64,000 nucleotides of DNA, from NCBI GenBank assembly GCA_026315105.1, contig CM048747.1, positions 277,857,491-277,921,490 on the forward strand, read 5' to 3'. Below the pieces are notes generated by a model that was not told where the DNA came from, ran no database searches, and saw nothing but the letters and a program-made list of their open reading frames with translations. Within the stretch, counting starts at the first letter, position 1. Each line of letters starts with the position of its first letter. The stretch comes from Locusta migratoria (lineage: Eukaryota > Arthropoda > Insecta > Orthoptera > Acrididae). Positions 45,093-57,415 of the stretch are shown here, piece by piece. The position numbers and the translations under genes are program-made.

Positions 45093-45459
45093 TATTCCAT
45101 CCAGGACTTTCCAGTATGGTACAAATGTGAGATTTTGAAGAATTTCTGCAAGTTGTCTTTGGGGAAATGTGATATGATCTATGTTTCAGTGAAAAACTGG
45201 ATAATAAAATTGTAACTATAATTAATACTCCAATTATACATTAAATGACTTCTGAGACAGACTACCACACCGCTCATATTTAAACACACCATTTTCAGCT
45301 ATCACATGAGCAACAGCAAACATATACCTCACAGCTATAGAACAAAATCCAATGTAACACCTGGAATGCATGCAAACCATTTATACCACCTACCAATTTA
45401 CTCCCAGAGATAATGTTCCCGAAAATTCCTTAATAACTATATAGTAAGTGTAAATGTAG

Positions 45460-48085
45460 AGGTGGGTAATATTCTGTAAATTTGATATTAGAAGATGCAA
45501 TAGTTCCTGCTCTTATGCCCTGAATTATTTTCTAGGTGTATTCCATTCTTTGACCACACTCTCTCCTTACCCATACCGTAGAGATTTCTCTGACAGATTA
45601 AACGTGTCATATCATCATGTCTCTTCTACTTATCAGTGTTTTCCCTATGCTCCTTTCATCATTACTTCTAAAGAGAACCTTTTAATTTGTTATCTTATGA
45701 ATCCCTCTAATTTTCAACATTTTTCAGCAGCAATATATCTGAAACTCTTTGGTTTTCTTCTTTTCCGGTTATCCTGCAGTCCATGTTCCATATTTATATA
45801 ATGTTGTACTCCAAACATACATTCTCTGAAATTTATAGCTCACATTAAGGTCAATGTTTGATACTAGTACACTTCTCTTCATCATGAACGCCCCCCCCCC
45901 TTCCTGTTTTTATCTACCTTTTATGTGCACCTTGCTTCATTCCCTAGTCAGATATATTGCTCACAAGTTAACAAAGTTCCTTAATTTCATTTACTTCACG
46001 CTCATCAATTCTGATGTTAAACTTCTTGCTATTATCATTTCTGCCACCTCTAATTACTTTATTTTTATTTATTTATTTTTTACTCTCCATTCATATTCTG
46101 TACTCATTAGACAACTCTTTGCATCAACATATTCTCTAATAATGATTCACTTTCACTGAGAATTGCAATATCATCAGCATATCTTATCACTGATATGCTT
46201 ACAACCTGAATTGTATTCTTACTCTTGAACTTTTATTTTATTTTTTTCAGTGCTTCTTTGATGTGTAGACTGAACAGTAGGGATGAAAGGTTCCATCCTG
46301 TCTCTCACTCTCTTTAATCAGACCACTTCATTATTGGTCTTACAATCTTATCATCATCCCTTGATTCTTGTACATACTACATATTGCCCATTTTCTGCCT
46401 ACAGCTTTTTCTTCTTCTCTTTTTCCCCCCAGAATTTTGAACATTTTTCACCATTCTAAACTGGCAAATGTTATATCTAGGTTGACAAAACCCTTGAATG
46501 TGACTTGATTTTTTTTCCCAACCTTGTTTACAATATCAAATGTAAAGTCAGGAATGCATCTCTGGCACCTTTACCTTTCACAATGATGAACTGATTGTCT
46601 TCAATAAAAAAAACTAACAATTGTGTGAATTTTTTTAATGCTATGTTGCCAGTCTCATAGATTTTAGACACAGGTTGAACAGTCCATAGGTGGCCACTTT
46701 TCCCAGTCATTTTAGATATGTTGACACTGTTACCTATAACCTTCTGCCATATTTTATTTAAGGTCTTTCATGGCTCTTGTAAATTCTGACTAACAGATTG
46801 CCTACATCTTCCATACTGACCTTATTTTCTTCTTCTATTACATCAGACAGCGAGTCTTCCCCTTCATAAGGACCTACAATGCATACCTTGCACTTACCTA
46901 CTCTATTCTGTGTGTTTAACAGAGGAATTTCCACTGCAGCCTTAATGTTACCTCCTTATCTATTTCGCCAAAGATTGTTTGGACATTTCTGTATCCTGGG
47001 TAAGTTTTCCAGGAATCATTTAAGTTTCTATTTATTCACTTTTTCCCTCCATCCACTTGGGTTTTGTTTCCCTGCACTTCTTATTTATTTCACTTTGGAG
47101 ATATGTGTATTGCTGTATTCCTGTCATACCCTTAATATTTTTGTACTTTCTACTTCCATTGATCATTTGAAGTACTTTTTCTGTTACCAGAAACTTCTTA
47201 GAAATTATTTTCCTTGTCTATAAGTTTGTCTGTACACCGTTTGTGATTGTCCTTCTCTGAGATTTCCAGTCCTTTTCAACTACACTACTTTCTACAGTAT
47301 TTCTCCCACAGTACTTACACTCTTAGTGAACTTCAAATGCTTCACATCATTCCTCAGTAGTCCAGCATCTCACTTCCTTATCATCATCCTGAACTTCAGT
47401 CTACACTTTATTACAAAATTGTGATCTGAGTCGACATCTGCTCCTGGGTACAATTCAGAATCCAATTGACTGGTTCTGAGACTCTCTATGACAATGATGT
47501 GATATATGTGGAATCTTCCTGTGCCTTCAGGCCTTTTAAAAGTATATCTTCTCCTTTTATGTTGTTTGGATAGGGTATTGTTATCTGCAATTGATAGAGA
47601 ATTCTTCATCGTCATCATCTCTCAATCCTTTTGCAAACTCCATATTCTCCCGCATCTCAGATTATATTTCTTCCCCCCACAACCATTCATGATTATTGTA
47701 TTTTCATCTCCCTTTACACAACAAATTACTCTTCCTATATGATGATACAGGCCTAGGAAGAGTAATTTGTTGTGTAAAGGGAGATGAAAATGTAATAATC
47801 ATACTTTCTCTACCTTCCATCTTCTGGTTGTGTTATTGTCACAGGTATACTGTTGAATTTTATGAGAAAAATATTATCACTGAACTGTATACAGTAGCTC
47901 ACTCTCTGTGCTACTTTCCTATGCATAACAAATCCTACTCTTGTTATATCAATTTCTGCTGCTGCATATATAATCCTGTATTCATCTGACCTTTACCTTA
48001 TTTCCATTTCATTTCACCAACACCCCACTATATTTCGAGCCACCGCATTTTCTAGCTTCCCTACTATATTCAGATTTCTGAGAAG
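45460..48085 (-). pseudogene. RTE-type LINE relic (endonuclease and reverse transcriptase regions)
   Basis: The plus strand is markedly T/C-rich and, in order, follows the complement of an abundant RTE-type LINE that I recall from orthopteran genomes. On the minus strand, an apurinic-type endonuclease region lies at about 48085-47360 and RT at about 47360-45460. Recognisable DNA landmarks are CAAAATTGTGATCTGAGTC (47415), CTGCTCCTGGGTACAATTC (47440), CTTCTTCTATTACATCAGAC (46830) and ATATCATCAGCATATCTTAT (46169), where the RT catalytic region should lie. No frame stays open across a domain. It is 5'-truncated near 48085. An internal snapback is described separately. Confidence 0.7.
47689..47802. 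repeat. 48-bp snapback hairpin inside the LINE relic
   Basis: 47689-47736 and 47755-47802 are reverse complements at 46 of 48 positions, with an 18-bp spacer. The left arm is native LINE sequence; the right arm is an inverted copy placed beside it. Confidence 0.93.
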
Positions 48086-49574
48086 GAATATAAATGGACA
48101 AATGGTTTATGTTATTCAGAGCATTAAAGATCAAGGTGCTGAACTTATAGCTTGCAGTCAATAAAATATATGCACTTTAATTGATTAACAGATGTTGAAA
48201 ACAAGATTAATTCACAGAGACATTGTAACAATGAATGCATACATTTCTAACTTCAAAATGTGAGCGATGTAATGAAGATTTCATTCCAAGATGGAAAATA
48301 AATGTTTGAAATGTGAGGGGAGGCTTTGATGCGATATCAAACATACTATTAAACATCTTTTAATCTAATGTAAATGCAAATCAGCTACATATAGTAAATG
48401 TTATGAGGCAGAAGGTGCTGTAATCATCTGAAATGAAGAAAGAACCGTTAGCTTTAAATAAAACAATGGCAACAGTGGTGGGTAATTTAACGCACAAAAG
48501 CACTCCTTTGGAATCAAAATTTTTACATCCAGTGCAAGGAAGAATACTAAATATGCCTGTATGATGCTTTTTATTAAAAAATGAGGAATGTAATTTTTTT
48601 TTAAATTCTGGGTATGCACCTCTCTCAGATTTTTACAGAGCTGTAAACATCTAATATGGTTGTTTCACTGAAACTAATAGAGAATGTTAACTAACTAAGA
48701 CCACAGTGATACTTAAAAATTCATGATATGGAAGAAAACTTCAGTAATTAAAAATTACTGCACGAAGGTGACAATAAAATAGTGAGGAACAACTCTCTTT
48801 ACAAATGGTGTAGGGTTCCAAGTTAGAGGAACTGTAAGGAGATTACATCTGTGTGGTAAAAGGTACATTGAATATTTTGAAAGCTAATAAATTCAAGTTT
48901 GATAGGAGTTGATAAGCAATGTAAGAAAGAATAGATAATCGAAAGTGGGTTGCAATGGATTATTTGGGAGATCTGGAGACAAAACAAGTGCACGGGAAAA
49001 CTAATGTAACCACCACACAGTTAGTTGCTGTTAACCATTTAATGCAAGACTTTTTATTTGAAGCCATAAAAATACAACAATTAATGTACAGAGTGTAATA
49101 CTCAGAAAAAATTCCTTAAAATTATTATGCCCTACAAGCAACAAAAAGTGCTTCCATGATGTACTCAATGCAATAAATGTCACTATTATGGCTCTAACCT
49201 TTCCAGAAATCAACTCGTAATGCAACAGTAGAATGTGATTTGACTACTTTTACATAGCAAAGTAGGAATACTAAAATAAACACACACACATGCTAGGAGT
49301 AACTGAATGCAGCAAACCGTCAAACTGATTCAGTAGCACTCTGCAATTATAATTTCTAGGAAGAGCTACTTGCATATGTAACGCGATGCATAGAATGAGC
49401 TACAAATGAATTTGTGGTAAAATGTTGATCAGTTTAAGAGATAATGGAAAAAAATAAGATATGTAGCTGATCAGCTGCACTATGCATTAAGGGATAAAAT
49501 TAGATAATAGGGAAGAAATTAAAACAGATTTACAAAAATAAGAAAAGCAGCAAGGCAGAAGGAGGTAAGAAGTT
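48086..49574. other. No gene recognised
   Basis: AT-rich; nothing recognised. Confidence 0.55.
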
Positions 49575-49700
49575 TAGGGCTTATGGCCCTGTACACAGCA
49601 CGGTCATTAGAGACTGAACTCATGCTTTGATGGGGAAGGAACTCAGCTGTGCTCTTTCAAAGAAACCATCCCAGAATTTGCCTGGAGTGATGCCATCTCT
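49575..49700. repeat. Interspersed repeat fragment
   Basis: GGTCATTAGAGACTGAACTC, then GGGGAAGGAACTCAGCTGTG and CAAAGAAACCATCCCAGAAT match the body of the repeat split at 31893-33062. Confidence 0.6.
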
Positions 49701-49984
49701 CACTTGGTAAGCAGCAAGGCAGTACTTGAAAACATAAGGCGATTTTACAGCATGGGGTTAATATAAGCAAACAGGTTTGTGGCATGTCAAGTATGTTTCA
49801 GATTTTATTCTGGAGTACAGGTGACATCTCAACATATAACAGAGACACTGACTGACAAACATACAAAACTACAAATGTTGCTAACTTTCAGACAAATAAT
49901 CTTTCTGAATGATAGCACAAATGAGAACACTAGTGCGCACCCCCCCCCCCCCCACACACACATATATATAACTTCTTTGCTTTC

Positions 49985-50182
49985 TACAGTATGTCTGCCT
50001 AGGTGTACTTGTGTCTGTGTGAATGTGTGTACATTTGTTTACCCTCCATTTTTCCCCCCAAGGTAAGTCTTTCCTCTCCCGGGATTGGAATGGCTCCTTA
50101 CCCCCTTCCTTAAAACCCTCATCATTTCCTTTTCCCTCTCCTTTCCTTCTGCCTGAAGAAGCAACTGGGTTGCGAAAGCTTG

Positions 50183-50223
<41 letters not shown>

Positions 50224-50335
50224 TCATTTATTTATTTGTGATGCTGTCACACCTGTGCTCCTTCGCCTGGTGAGTAATCTTCGTATATCTTTTATATTTA
50301 ATTTTTCCTGCTAGGAATTTTTCGTCTTAATATTG
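49985..50335 (+). repeat. (TG)n-associated foldback-class repeat, copy 6
   Basis: Closest to copy 4: AGTATGTCTGCCTAGGTGTA, CCAAGGTAAGTCTTTCC, GATTGGAATGGCTCC. The hairpin motif is at 50153-50181, then (TG)n at 50187-50221, then CCTGGTGAGTAATC and CTGCTAGGAATTTTTCGTC. Confidence 0.88.
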
Positions 50336-50917
50336 GGGGAAGGGGGGCGCGCATACGCACACATGTTTCTGAATGGTTTCTATAACTCCATCACTCGCAA
50401 TATGCTACCAAAATTAAAAAGAGTCCATAACACTCTGAAGATAAAACAGAAGCAACAAATTCTACCTATGGGTGATAGTAAAGACAAACATTCAGGTCCT
50501 AAAATATACTGAATCTCTCATTGATATTAAGTACACGACTATAAATACAGGCAAGTCTGTCAAGCTTTTCATGCAGTGGCAACAGCACAATCAAACATGA
50601 AGGAGTGGAAGATTGGAGTTGTTCTGGCACATGCACTCACAGCAAAGTCCTTTGTTTTGCTCACACTTCACAAACATGCTTGTGGAATCACCAATAAAAA
50701 TAAATTTCTGGGTGTGGGTTTCCTGAGGGCTTGTTATGGCATTTTAAGAAGAGACATAAATTAGTGTTGCCAAAATTTATTTATTTATTTATATTTTTTA
50801 TTTTATTATTATTACTTTTTTTTGGGGGGGGGGAGGTACACAGAGTAAAAACAGAAGATGTTATTGAGTGGATATAGCAATTTCAATTCAATCACTCTTA
50901 TTTTACTCTTGTAACAG

Positions 50918-51810
50918 ATCTGTTTCAAATGGATGAAGCTGGTGTTTACTCTATGGCTGTAGAAGGGGGGGGGGGGGGATAAAATGAAAAACACTACATG
51001 TCAAAAGTGGAAAATGTCAGAGGAAAAAAAATGTGAGGAGTGACTGATGCTGGCCTAGTGTTGTAATTCATATGGTTCTGAAAATCTCAAACCATTAGCA
51101 ATTGGTAAATACAAAAATATATCATTTTCAGAAGTCGGACTACACAATCTGTTATGTAACTAAGAAAATAATGGTAAAGCATGGATGACCAAGTCTCTCT
51201 TCCATAGCTGCCTCCTAAATGTTTAACAAAAAATGTCTGTAAGGAAGAGAAGTATTTTGCTAACTTTGAGCCACAGTTTGATCAATTGGAATTTCTAAAT
51301 ATAGACATTGTTTGAAACTTCTTGGCAGATTAAAACTCTGCACGAGACTGGTATTAGAATGTAGGACCTTGGGAAAAGGTCCTGGGTTCAATTCACGGTC
51401 TGCTAGACACTCCACTGCAGAGTGAAAATTTTATTACAGAAGTTGTCTTATCAGCAAACTCTATATGATATCCACAGAAACTGCAAAAATGGATAATTTC
51501 CCTCTATGAAGCATAGTCTAAGATGCTGCACTGCCATCAGTGCAATCAAACTAAAAGAAAAATTCCACACAGAAATGTACTGCAAGTTACCTGGAACATA
51601 GCAGCTGCTTGCTATGAAATTGCATCAAACACCATAACTAATTGCTTTAAGAAGGCTGTTCACCAACTGATTATGCTACTAAAACTGAAGAAGGAACCAA
51701 TGATACAACAACAGACTTTCCTCATAAAGCAGTGCAGCATGGATTCTGTTACTGCTCTTCAACAGGCTTACATCAGGTTGGTGTTATCTTGTACCATCAA
51801 TATGGAATAA
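50918..51810 (+). pseudogene. Pogo/Tigger-like (jerky-type) transposase relic
   Basis: Broken plus-strand frames read DLFQMDEAGVYSM (the first catalytic block, usually N-DETG), KTLHVKSGKCQ, KAWMTKSLFHSCLLNV near 51176 and, after a SINE insertion, TWNIAAACYEIASNTITNCF, then KKA near 51590, matching the ...AW..V...TI.NCFRKAGF end typical of jerky/Tigger proteins. The second and third catalytic blocks were not found, and a G homopolymer (50967-50977) interrupts the first. The 95-codon frame at 51523-51810 is the longest surviving piece. Confidence 0.75.
51314..51439. mobile_element. SINE fragment inside the Tigger-like relic
   Basis: GAAACTTCTTGGCAGATTAA at the left, a B-box-like GGGTTCAATTC near 51387 and CACTCCACTGCAGAGTGAAA near the right end match a tRNA-derived SINE I recall as abundant in locusts. 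It is internally deleted and shows no clear target duplication. Confidence 0.7.
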
Positions 51811-53039
51811 AGGTTGCAGGCAGACAGCAACAACCATGCTGCTGAAGAGCCACTCATCACTTCTGGATACGACACAGAAGAGAACGATACTTGTGGAGGA
51901 GGAACATGAAGATATAGTACTAACATGCCGTACTGAAGTTACAGTTGCAATTACTGTTCCCACGGCATTTTAGGCCACAATGGGGATGGTATCCTTAGAT
52001 AAAAGCGACAAAGAGTTTGACAAAAAACAACTTCTTAAAATTAATGTATAGAAGTAAAATATGTAATTGGTAAGACTGGTTGCCAACAGTATATGTGTTG
52101 TGATTATAACTTTTTGTTTTAAAGAACAGTGTGGGGTGTTTAAGATCATCATTTTTTGTATTGATAAGGCACTAATTCAATTGGTAATATATGCCTGTGA
52201 TTTTACAGTTCAGTAGCAGACAGATGACAAGCACTGGACAATTGAACATATACTTCTCTGTCATACCAATGGGAAAAATATGTTGTAGGTACACAGTGTA
52301 GTTGTTTTTAATATTTACCCAATGTAAGAGAAGCAGAGAAATATGGACAAACTATATATTTTTACAAAAACCTTCAGAATCCAAACACTGTTAAATAAAA
52401 ATGAATATTTCTTTTCATTCTCTTTAAATTCAGGTCATCAAGGGCCTGACGTACATGTAGAGAATGGATACCAAATGTATTCTACAAGTAACTGAAATAT
52501 GAAACTATCTAAAAAATACAGTAATAGAGATCAGTTCACATACAATAAATAACGAGATTAAGAGAGTAAATGGAGGACGGCTTTGAGTTTTAAGAGCCAT
52601 TTTGTGATGTGTTCCCTGATGTTCCATGAGCAGTTCATTGAGGTTAATATATGTTTAGGCCACAGATCTAGGTTAACAGATAATTACTGAATTTTTTATC
52701 CACGGGAAAAGTGCTATCACTTCAAAGTTGACCCAATTGAGAAAACAGTATTGATATTTATTATGGCTTTAGATTTTGTAGTACAAATATTCCTATTGGG
52801 AAAAGCAAGAAGGTAATGTACTTTTTACTGCAGTTCTGGTTACTTACTGGCAGTAGCAATTATGGAATAAGGATAGCTCTATCACAAATAAGTAAGGTTT
52901 ATGATAAATGGCAGTTCGAGAGCATAGTTATGACGTATTATGGAATATCACATGAGGTACTATGTTATTTAAAATATTTATAAGGTTTTTTCCTTCTCTC
53001 TCTTCATCTTCTTCCCTTTTTAAATATTGTGATATTAGA
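51811..53039. other. No gene recognised
   Basis: AT-rich; nothing recognised. Confidence 0.55.
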
Positions 53040-53245
53040 GGGCAACATCATCCTCATGACTGAGGTCGCCTTTCCCTTCCTTTCCCATTCCATTTTCCTT
53101 CTTTTTCTCCCTCCTCTCAACCTGAAGGAGGAATGCAGTTCCGAAAGCTTGTTTAATTTTGTCCTTTTTTCTTATGTGTTACTATCGGCGGTACAGCAAA
53201 ACCGTAAATACTGGCCAGCCAATCTATCTTTCTTGAAAAATAATC
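53040..53245 (+). repeat. Single-arm relative of the 35-kb palindrome
   Basis: Carries the hairpin motif at 53122-53150 and then TTACTATCGGCGGTACAGCA, TAAATACTGGCCAGCC and TCTATCTTTCTTG, as in the right arm of 34976-35806, but lacks the mirrored arm. Confidence 0.85.
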
Positions 53246-53544
53246 TATATATATCTACACACACACACACAGTCTCTTACAGTGTCATTGAAGAAATAGA
53301 TTAAGGGTCAGGGAAAAATTGGCTCATAAATTATATACAGCATAGGTGTCCCGAGTAACTTCTCTATTACATAGCTATTCAGTAGTTTCCTATTTGCGTA
53401 GCAATATTGGTTGAACAAAGATAAAGTAAATTATACAAAAAATACACATTTTAAGCCTAAAAGAATTTGGGTAAATAAATTCATCTTTCAGGCATACATT
53501 AAAGGTAATGAAGTCAACAACCTGAATTTTGGTTTGAAAACCAC

Positions 53545-53803
53545 ACTGCTGTTTAGAGGCGGTTTGCCCTTGCCTTTCTCTGACCTTCGAACTGTCTTAC
53601 CCTGTCAGTTATATGGGGACCTACAGTTTAATGTCGATTCCAAACCACAGTGCTACTCAATATTCTTTGCATCAGCAACACTGCTAGAGGTGAAAGAAAA
53701 GGAGAGTGACAGATAAAAATTCTAGGACCTGCTGGGGATTGAAACTGTGACCTTTGGATTCCCAGCCTGGCACTATACCACCACTGTGCTACTGAGCCAC
53801 ACA
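53545..53803 (-). mobile_element. tRNA-derived SINE, second family
   Basis: On the minus strand a tRNA-like head begins near 53800 (GTGGCTCAGTAGCACAGTGG as A-box region; GGTCACAGTTTCAATCCCC near 53755 as B-box region). It continues into a body that includes GGTCCCCATATAAC, near 53610. The left border is uncertain. Confidence 0.6.
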
Positions 53804-54349
53804 TATAGCATAATAATTCAAAACTATAATGGCGATGACACAGAAATACACTATGGTTGAAAATTCTACAGCCATATTCATGTAGAGTTACTAATAGAAC
53901 TTAAGCCACATGACAATACTTGGAGTAAATTTGCAAAAATAAGAGAACACTGTTGGCAACAGGAGGGTTAATCATTGATAAAACTTATGGCATCTAACAT
54001 ATAAAACAACGGAAATCCATGTGCTGGTTATAAACATTTTTTGAATGGAAATCACATTAATTCATGGAACGCATAAATTTTTCTAGAATCCCGATCATGT
54101 CATTTGATGTGACCTCCTCTCTCCTGCTTTTAAATACGAAATCACGTTTCCTGACGGGCTTGATCTATCGTCATTGCCTTACTTGGTAAATGTAGTGTCC
54201 CAAACAGCTGACAGATTGTGTAAATTTAATTATTAAAATGGCCAACATTTATGCATTTGTTGCATAAAACCTGGCAGGTAGAAAGTGGCTTCTGCTCATT
54301 AAACATGTAAATGAACAGACATTTTGTGCTCTCTTACGTAGAATGGTGT

Positions 54350-55470
54350 TTTGCATAAATTACACAGAGATTTTATTGATAATGACAGTGAAGATGACGA
54401 AATCAACAATTTAGATCCCGATTCCGACTTTGTGAAAGAAGCATTTTGTCAAAGTTTAAGTGAGTGTTTCGAGTTTTACGATTGTTGAATCAATTATTTT
54501 GCATATTGTTTTCTCATTTTTCTTCATTTCTTAACAATGACTCAAGTTTCAGAAATTGGAGACAGTGATTCTATGATGAATATAGAATCACAAAAAATGT
54601 GTCCAGGCAGTATTAAAAGGACGTCAAGGCAGAGGGGCGGCACAGCAACATACTGGTGTGATTCTACAGAGGGGTGGACTGATGTAGAGTGTTTGTCCTG
54701 TAGAGCTGTTTTAGTGGGTACCATGGTGTTGTGATTTATGCAAATTAGATAGACTTCAGTTCTGAATTTGTTTTCATATTTTCTGGACGTGAACCTTCTT
54801 GCTCATTTCAAAGAGCAGACAAATCTTTAAAGATAATGAAACTGACAAGTGGAGCCTGGCTCAATCCTGAATGCAGAATGTCTGGTTGGACAGGTGACAC
54901 TTTTGTGGCAGTAAAAAAAATCTTGGCTATAATTTTCCACATGAGCATCAGACAAAAGCCCCTTATTCAGTATCATTGGAGCCAAGATTATTGCATGTCT
55001 TATAACTACTGCCCAAGTGTACTGGGAAGAAATATATTCCTACCAATTATGTCAAACTTCCACCTGAATGATTACTGGAAATCAAGCAAGATTAATATGG
55101 GCAGGACCTATTACACAAGGTTTCCCCAGTAACTGAAACCATCTGTTTACTCTTTTAGAAGGTGTATCTGCCTGACCAAGACTCAACAATCTATGATGGC
55201 ATGAGTTAATATAGAGACAACTTATTTCAAGCAACATATGACACAAAAATCAAGCAAATGTGGCATGAAATTATATATGCTGTCAGATTCTAACTCTGGT
55301 TACATCAGGAATTTTCAAATCTTTGTGGCCAAAACAATGTTATGGTTGACATTGTGTACAACTAACTTGGTACATCAGCAGGTAAGGGGCACACATTATT
55401 TACTGATTGATGCAAGAGAGTTAGAAAAGGAGAAGGCAGGCCTTGTTGTACCATAGGACCAGGAGGGGAT
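54350..55470 (+). pseudogene. PiggyBac-like transposase relic
   Basis: An acidic N-terminal piece reads DNDSEDDEINNLDPDSDF near 54378. Later frames read FVAVKKILAIIFHMSIRQKP, then LIQYHWSQD and LPIMSNFHLND at 54900-55075, corresponding to the piggyBac block with a KP-YW-FHFND pattern. Then VYLPDQDSTIYDGMS near 55160 and KSSKCGMKLYMLSDSNSGYI at 55247-55306 match the IPE..SIDEGM and YGIKLYMLCES regions around the catalytic aspartates. The first aspartate context is disturbed (TIYDG for TIDE). FTD near 55400 and LEKEKAGL near 55423 follow. No cysteine-rich C terminus or TTAA-flanked ends were identified. Inactive. Confidence 0.78.
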
Positions 55471-55739
55471 GTGTAAGGCACTAAAATCATCTAACTTGCA
55501 CAGATTTTACATAGACATGGGAATCTTTTAGCTGTATGCTAAGCAGCAGAGACCAGAGGATGTCTGTATGGAGCTTTTGAACACTGTACAATAAGATAAA
55601 AAGTAAGGATATATGTTTAGCTAATAAATGTATTATGTAGAGAACTATCAATGTGTGAAGACACTTCCATTTCATGTAAAAAATATGATAACCACAAAGC
55701 GAAGAAAAAATTCAGAGACTGTTTTAAAAGTATGCTTAT

Positions 55740-55741
<2 letters not shown>

Positions 55742-55785
<44 letters not shown>
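55742..55785. repeat. (GA)n microsatellite
   Basis: About 22 GA units. Confidence 0.97.
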
Positions 55786-55787
<2 letters not shown>

Positions 55788-56029
55788 ACGGACACACAAC
55801 AAACAGGAAAGTCCACAAGAATAGTTACGAAGTACCCATGCAGTAAATGCAAAGTCGCGATGTGTAAAGAGCTGTGTTTGAGAATTTATCACAGGGAAAA
55901 ATTATACTACATGAATCTTTTATGTAACAATATATTTAATTATGAAGTTAGGTTTGTTTCACAGATAAAAATGTTAAATGTGCCTAAGTAATACTCAGAA
56001 TTATGAGATACTAAAAAGTACTTTGAAAA

Positions 56030-57415
56030 ATCCTTGAACTGTGAAGAAGCAAATTCTAAGCTTGAATTTCCAGATCTTCATGAAAACACCAAAACAGATT
56101 CACCACCTACATCTGAAGAAATAAAAATGGCAATAAGTACACTGAAAAACAACAAAGCCAGTGGGGAAGTCCCAATTATGGCTAAATTCATAAAATGGTC
56201 TCAACCAAAAATTATAGTTAACCTTCAGATCATGTTTGAAGAAATATGGGAAACTGAAAAGATTCAAGAAGATTGGAAAGCGACTTTCATTCATCTTTTT
56301 GCACATGAAAGGTGTTGAGTAAGATGTGTAACTACAAAGAAACATCTCTGTTTACAGTGACTAATAAAATAATTTCAACAAAATTACTATATAAAGTAGA
56401 AGCAATCGTTGATAGCCATTTGGGACAGAATATCAGAGTGGATTTAGAAAGGGCGGATCTTGCGCAAAACTGATTTTCAATCTAAATTCCATAATGTATC
56501 ACACACTTACAAACTTCAAAGACTTAGTTGTAACTTTTATACATTTTTAAAAGGCATTTGATTTGGCTGATAGAGGAACACTACATACAGTGATTTTGAG
56601 AGGTTGGCATTGAAACTAAACTTGCAAACCTAATTGGTGAAACACGCTCAGACATGAAATGAAAAGCCATTTGACATAAAACAAGTTTAAGGTAGTAAGG
56701 TGACAGCCTTATCAAGCTATTATCAATAAGACTTGAGACAAAGAACAAAGGTATTGAAATTCACTGTGGATGATTTTTCCATTATTTTTGAAAACTTAGC
56801 AAATGCAGAAATATATATGAATCTCCTAGAAGAAAGAAGCAGTAAAGCAGGCTGAAGAATTTCTGTAGAGAAAACAAAATTTATGACAAAAATAAATATA
56901 TTCCAGATATCCTAGTAACAGACATTGGGAAGATAAAGAAGGTAAATAAATTTAAATATTTGGGAGCAATTATTCAAGAAAAAGGCTTAGAAAAATTTGC
57001 TGTAGAAGAAAGTATACGTAAAATAAAGAGAGCATATGGTATGGTATAACAATAAACATTTACAACAAAAGGACTAAGTTTACCGCAACATAGAAAACAT
57101 AACAAACACTGCAGAAGAGGCGACTGCTATTTTTTGGAATTCATATAGAATGAACTCTTAACAGGTTAAGCAAACAGATTTTTAAATACCTTTGGGACAA
57201 GAAGTCAACAATAGCTTGGATTCTGGAGGTTAAGAAAGATTTGGAAAGAGAGCATTTTAAGGCAGGGGAGAGAAGAAGACAGGCTCTGAGAATAGAAAAA
57301 GAATACATAGTGGGGAAAAAATGGAAAAATACTGGAGGAAAAAGAGAGAAGGACAAAGGAAGAATCACTAAAATTGGTGAGTGGTCCTTAGATGAGCAAA
57401 ACTGAAAAAGAAAGA
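56030..57415 (+). pseudogene. RTE-like LINE relic
   Basis: The first frame reads PPTSEEIKMAISTLKNNKAS near 56104, then FEEIWETEKIQEDWKATFIH near 56235, the region before RT block 1 of RTE-type LINEs. Later frames give KNKGIEIHCG near 56742 (after the catalytic region, which is not intact), KVNKFKYLGAIIQEKGLEKF near 56937, then RKIKRAYGM near 57017 and a lysine-rich C terminus ending LDEQN near 57400. Stops are frequent. The segment 56740-57060 has a sister copy at 26930-27300. Confidence 0.78.

Noticed and set aside
53725..53803. Possible tRNA gene (also in 14300-14372)
   Set aside because: A- and B-box-like sequences are present, but no full cloverleaf or discriminator end was seen. Both sit at the heads of SINEs.
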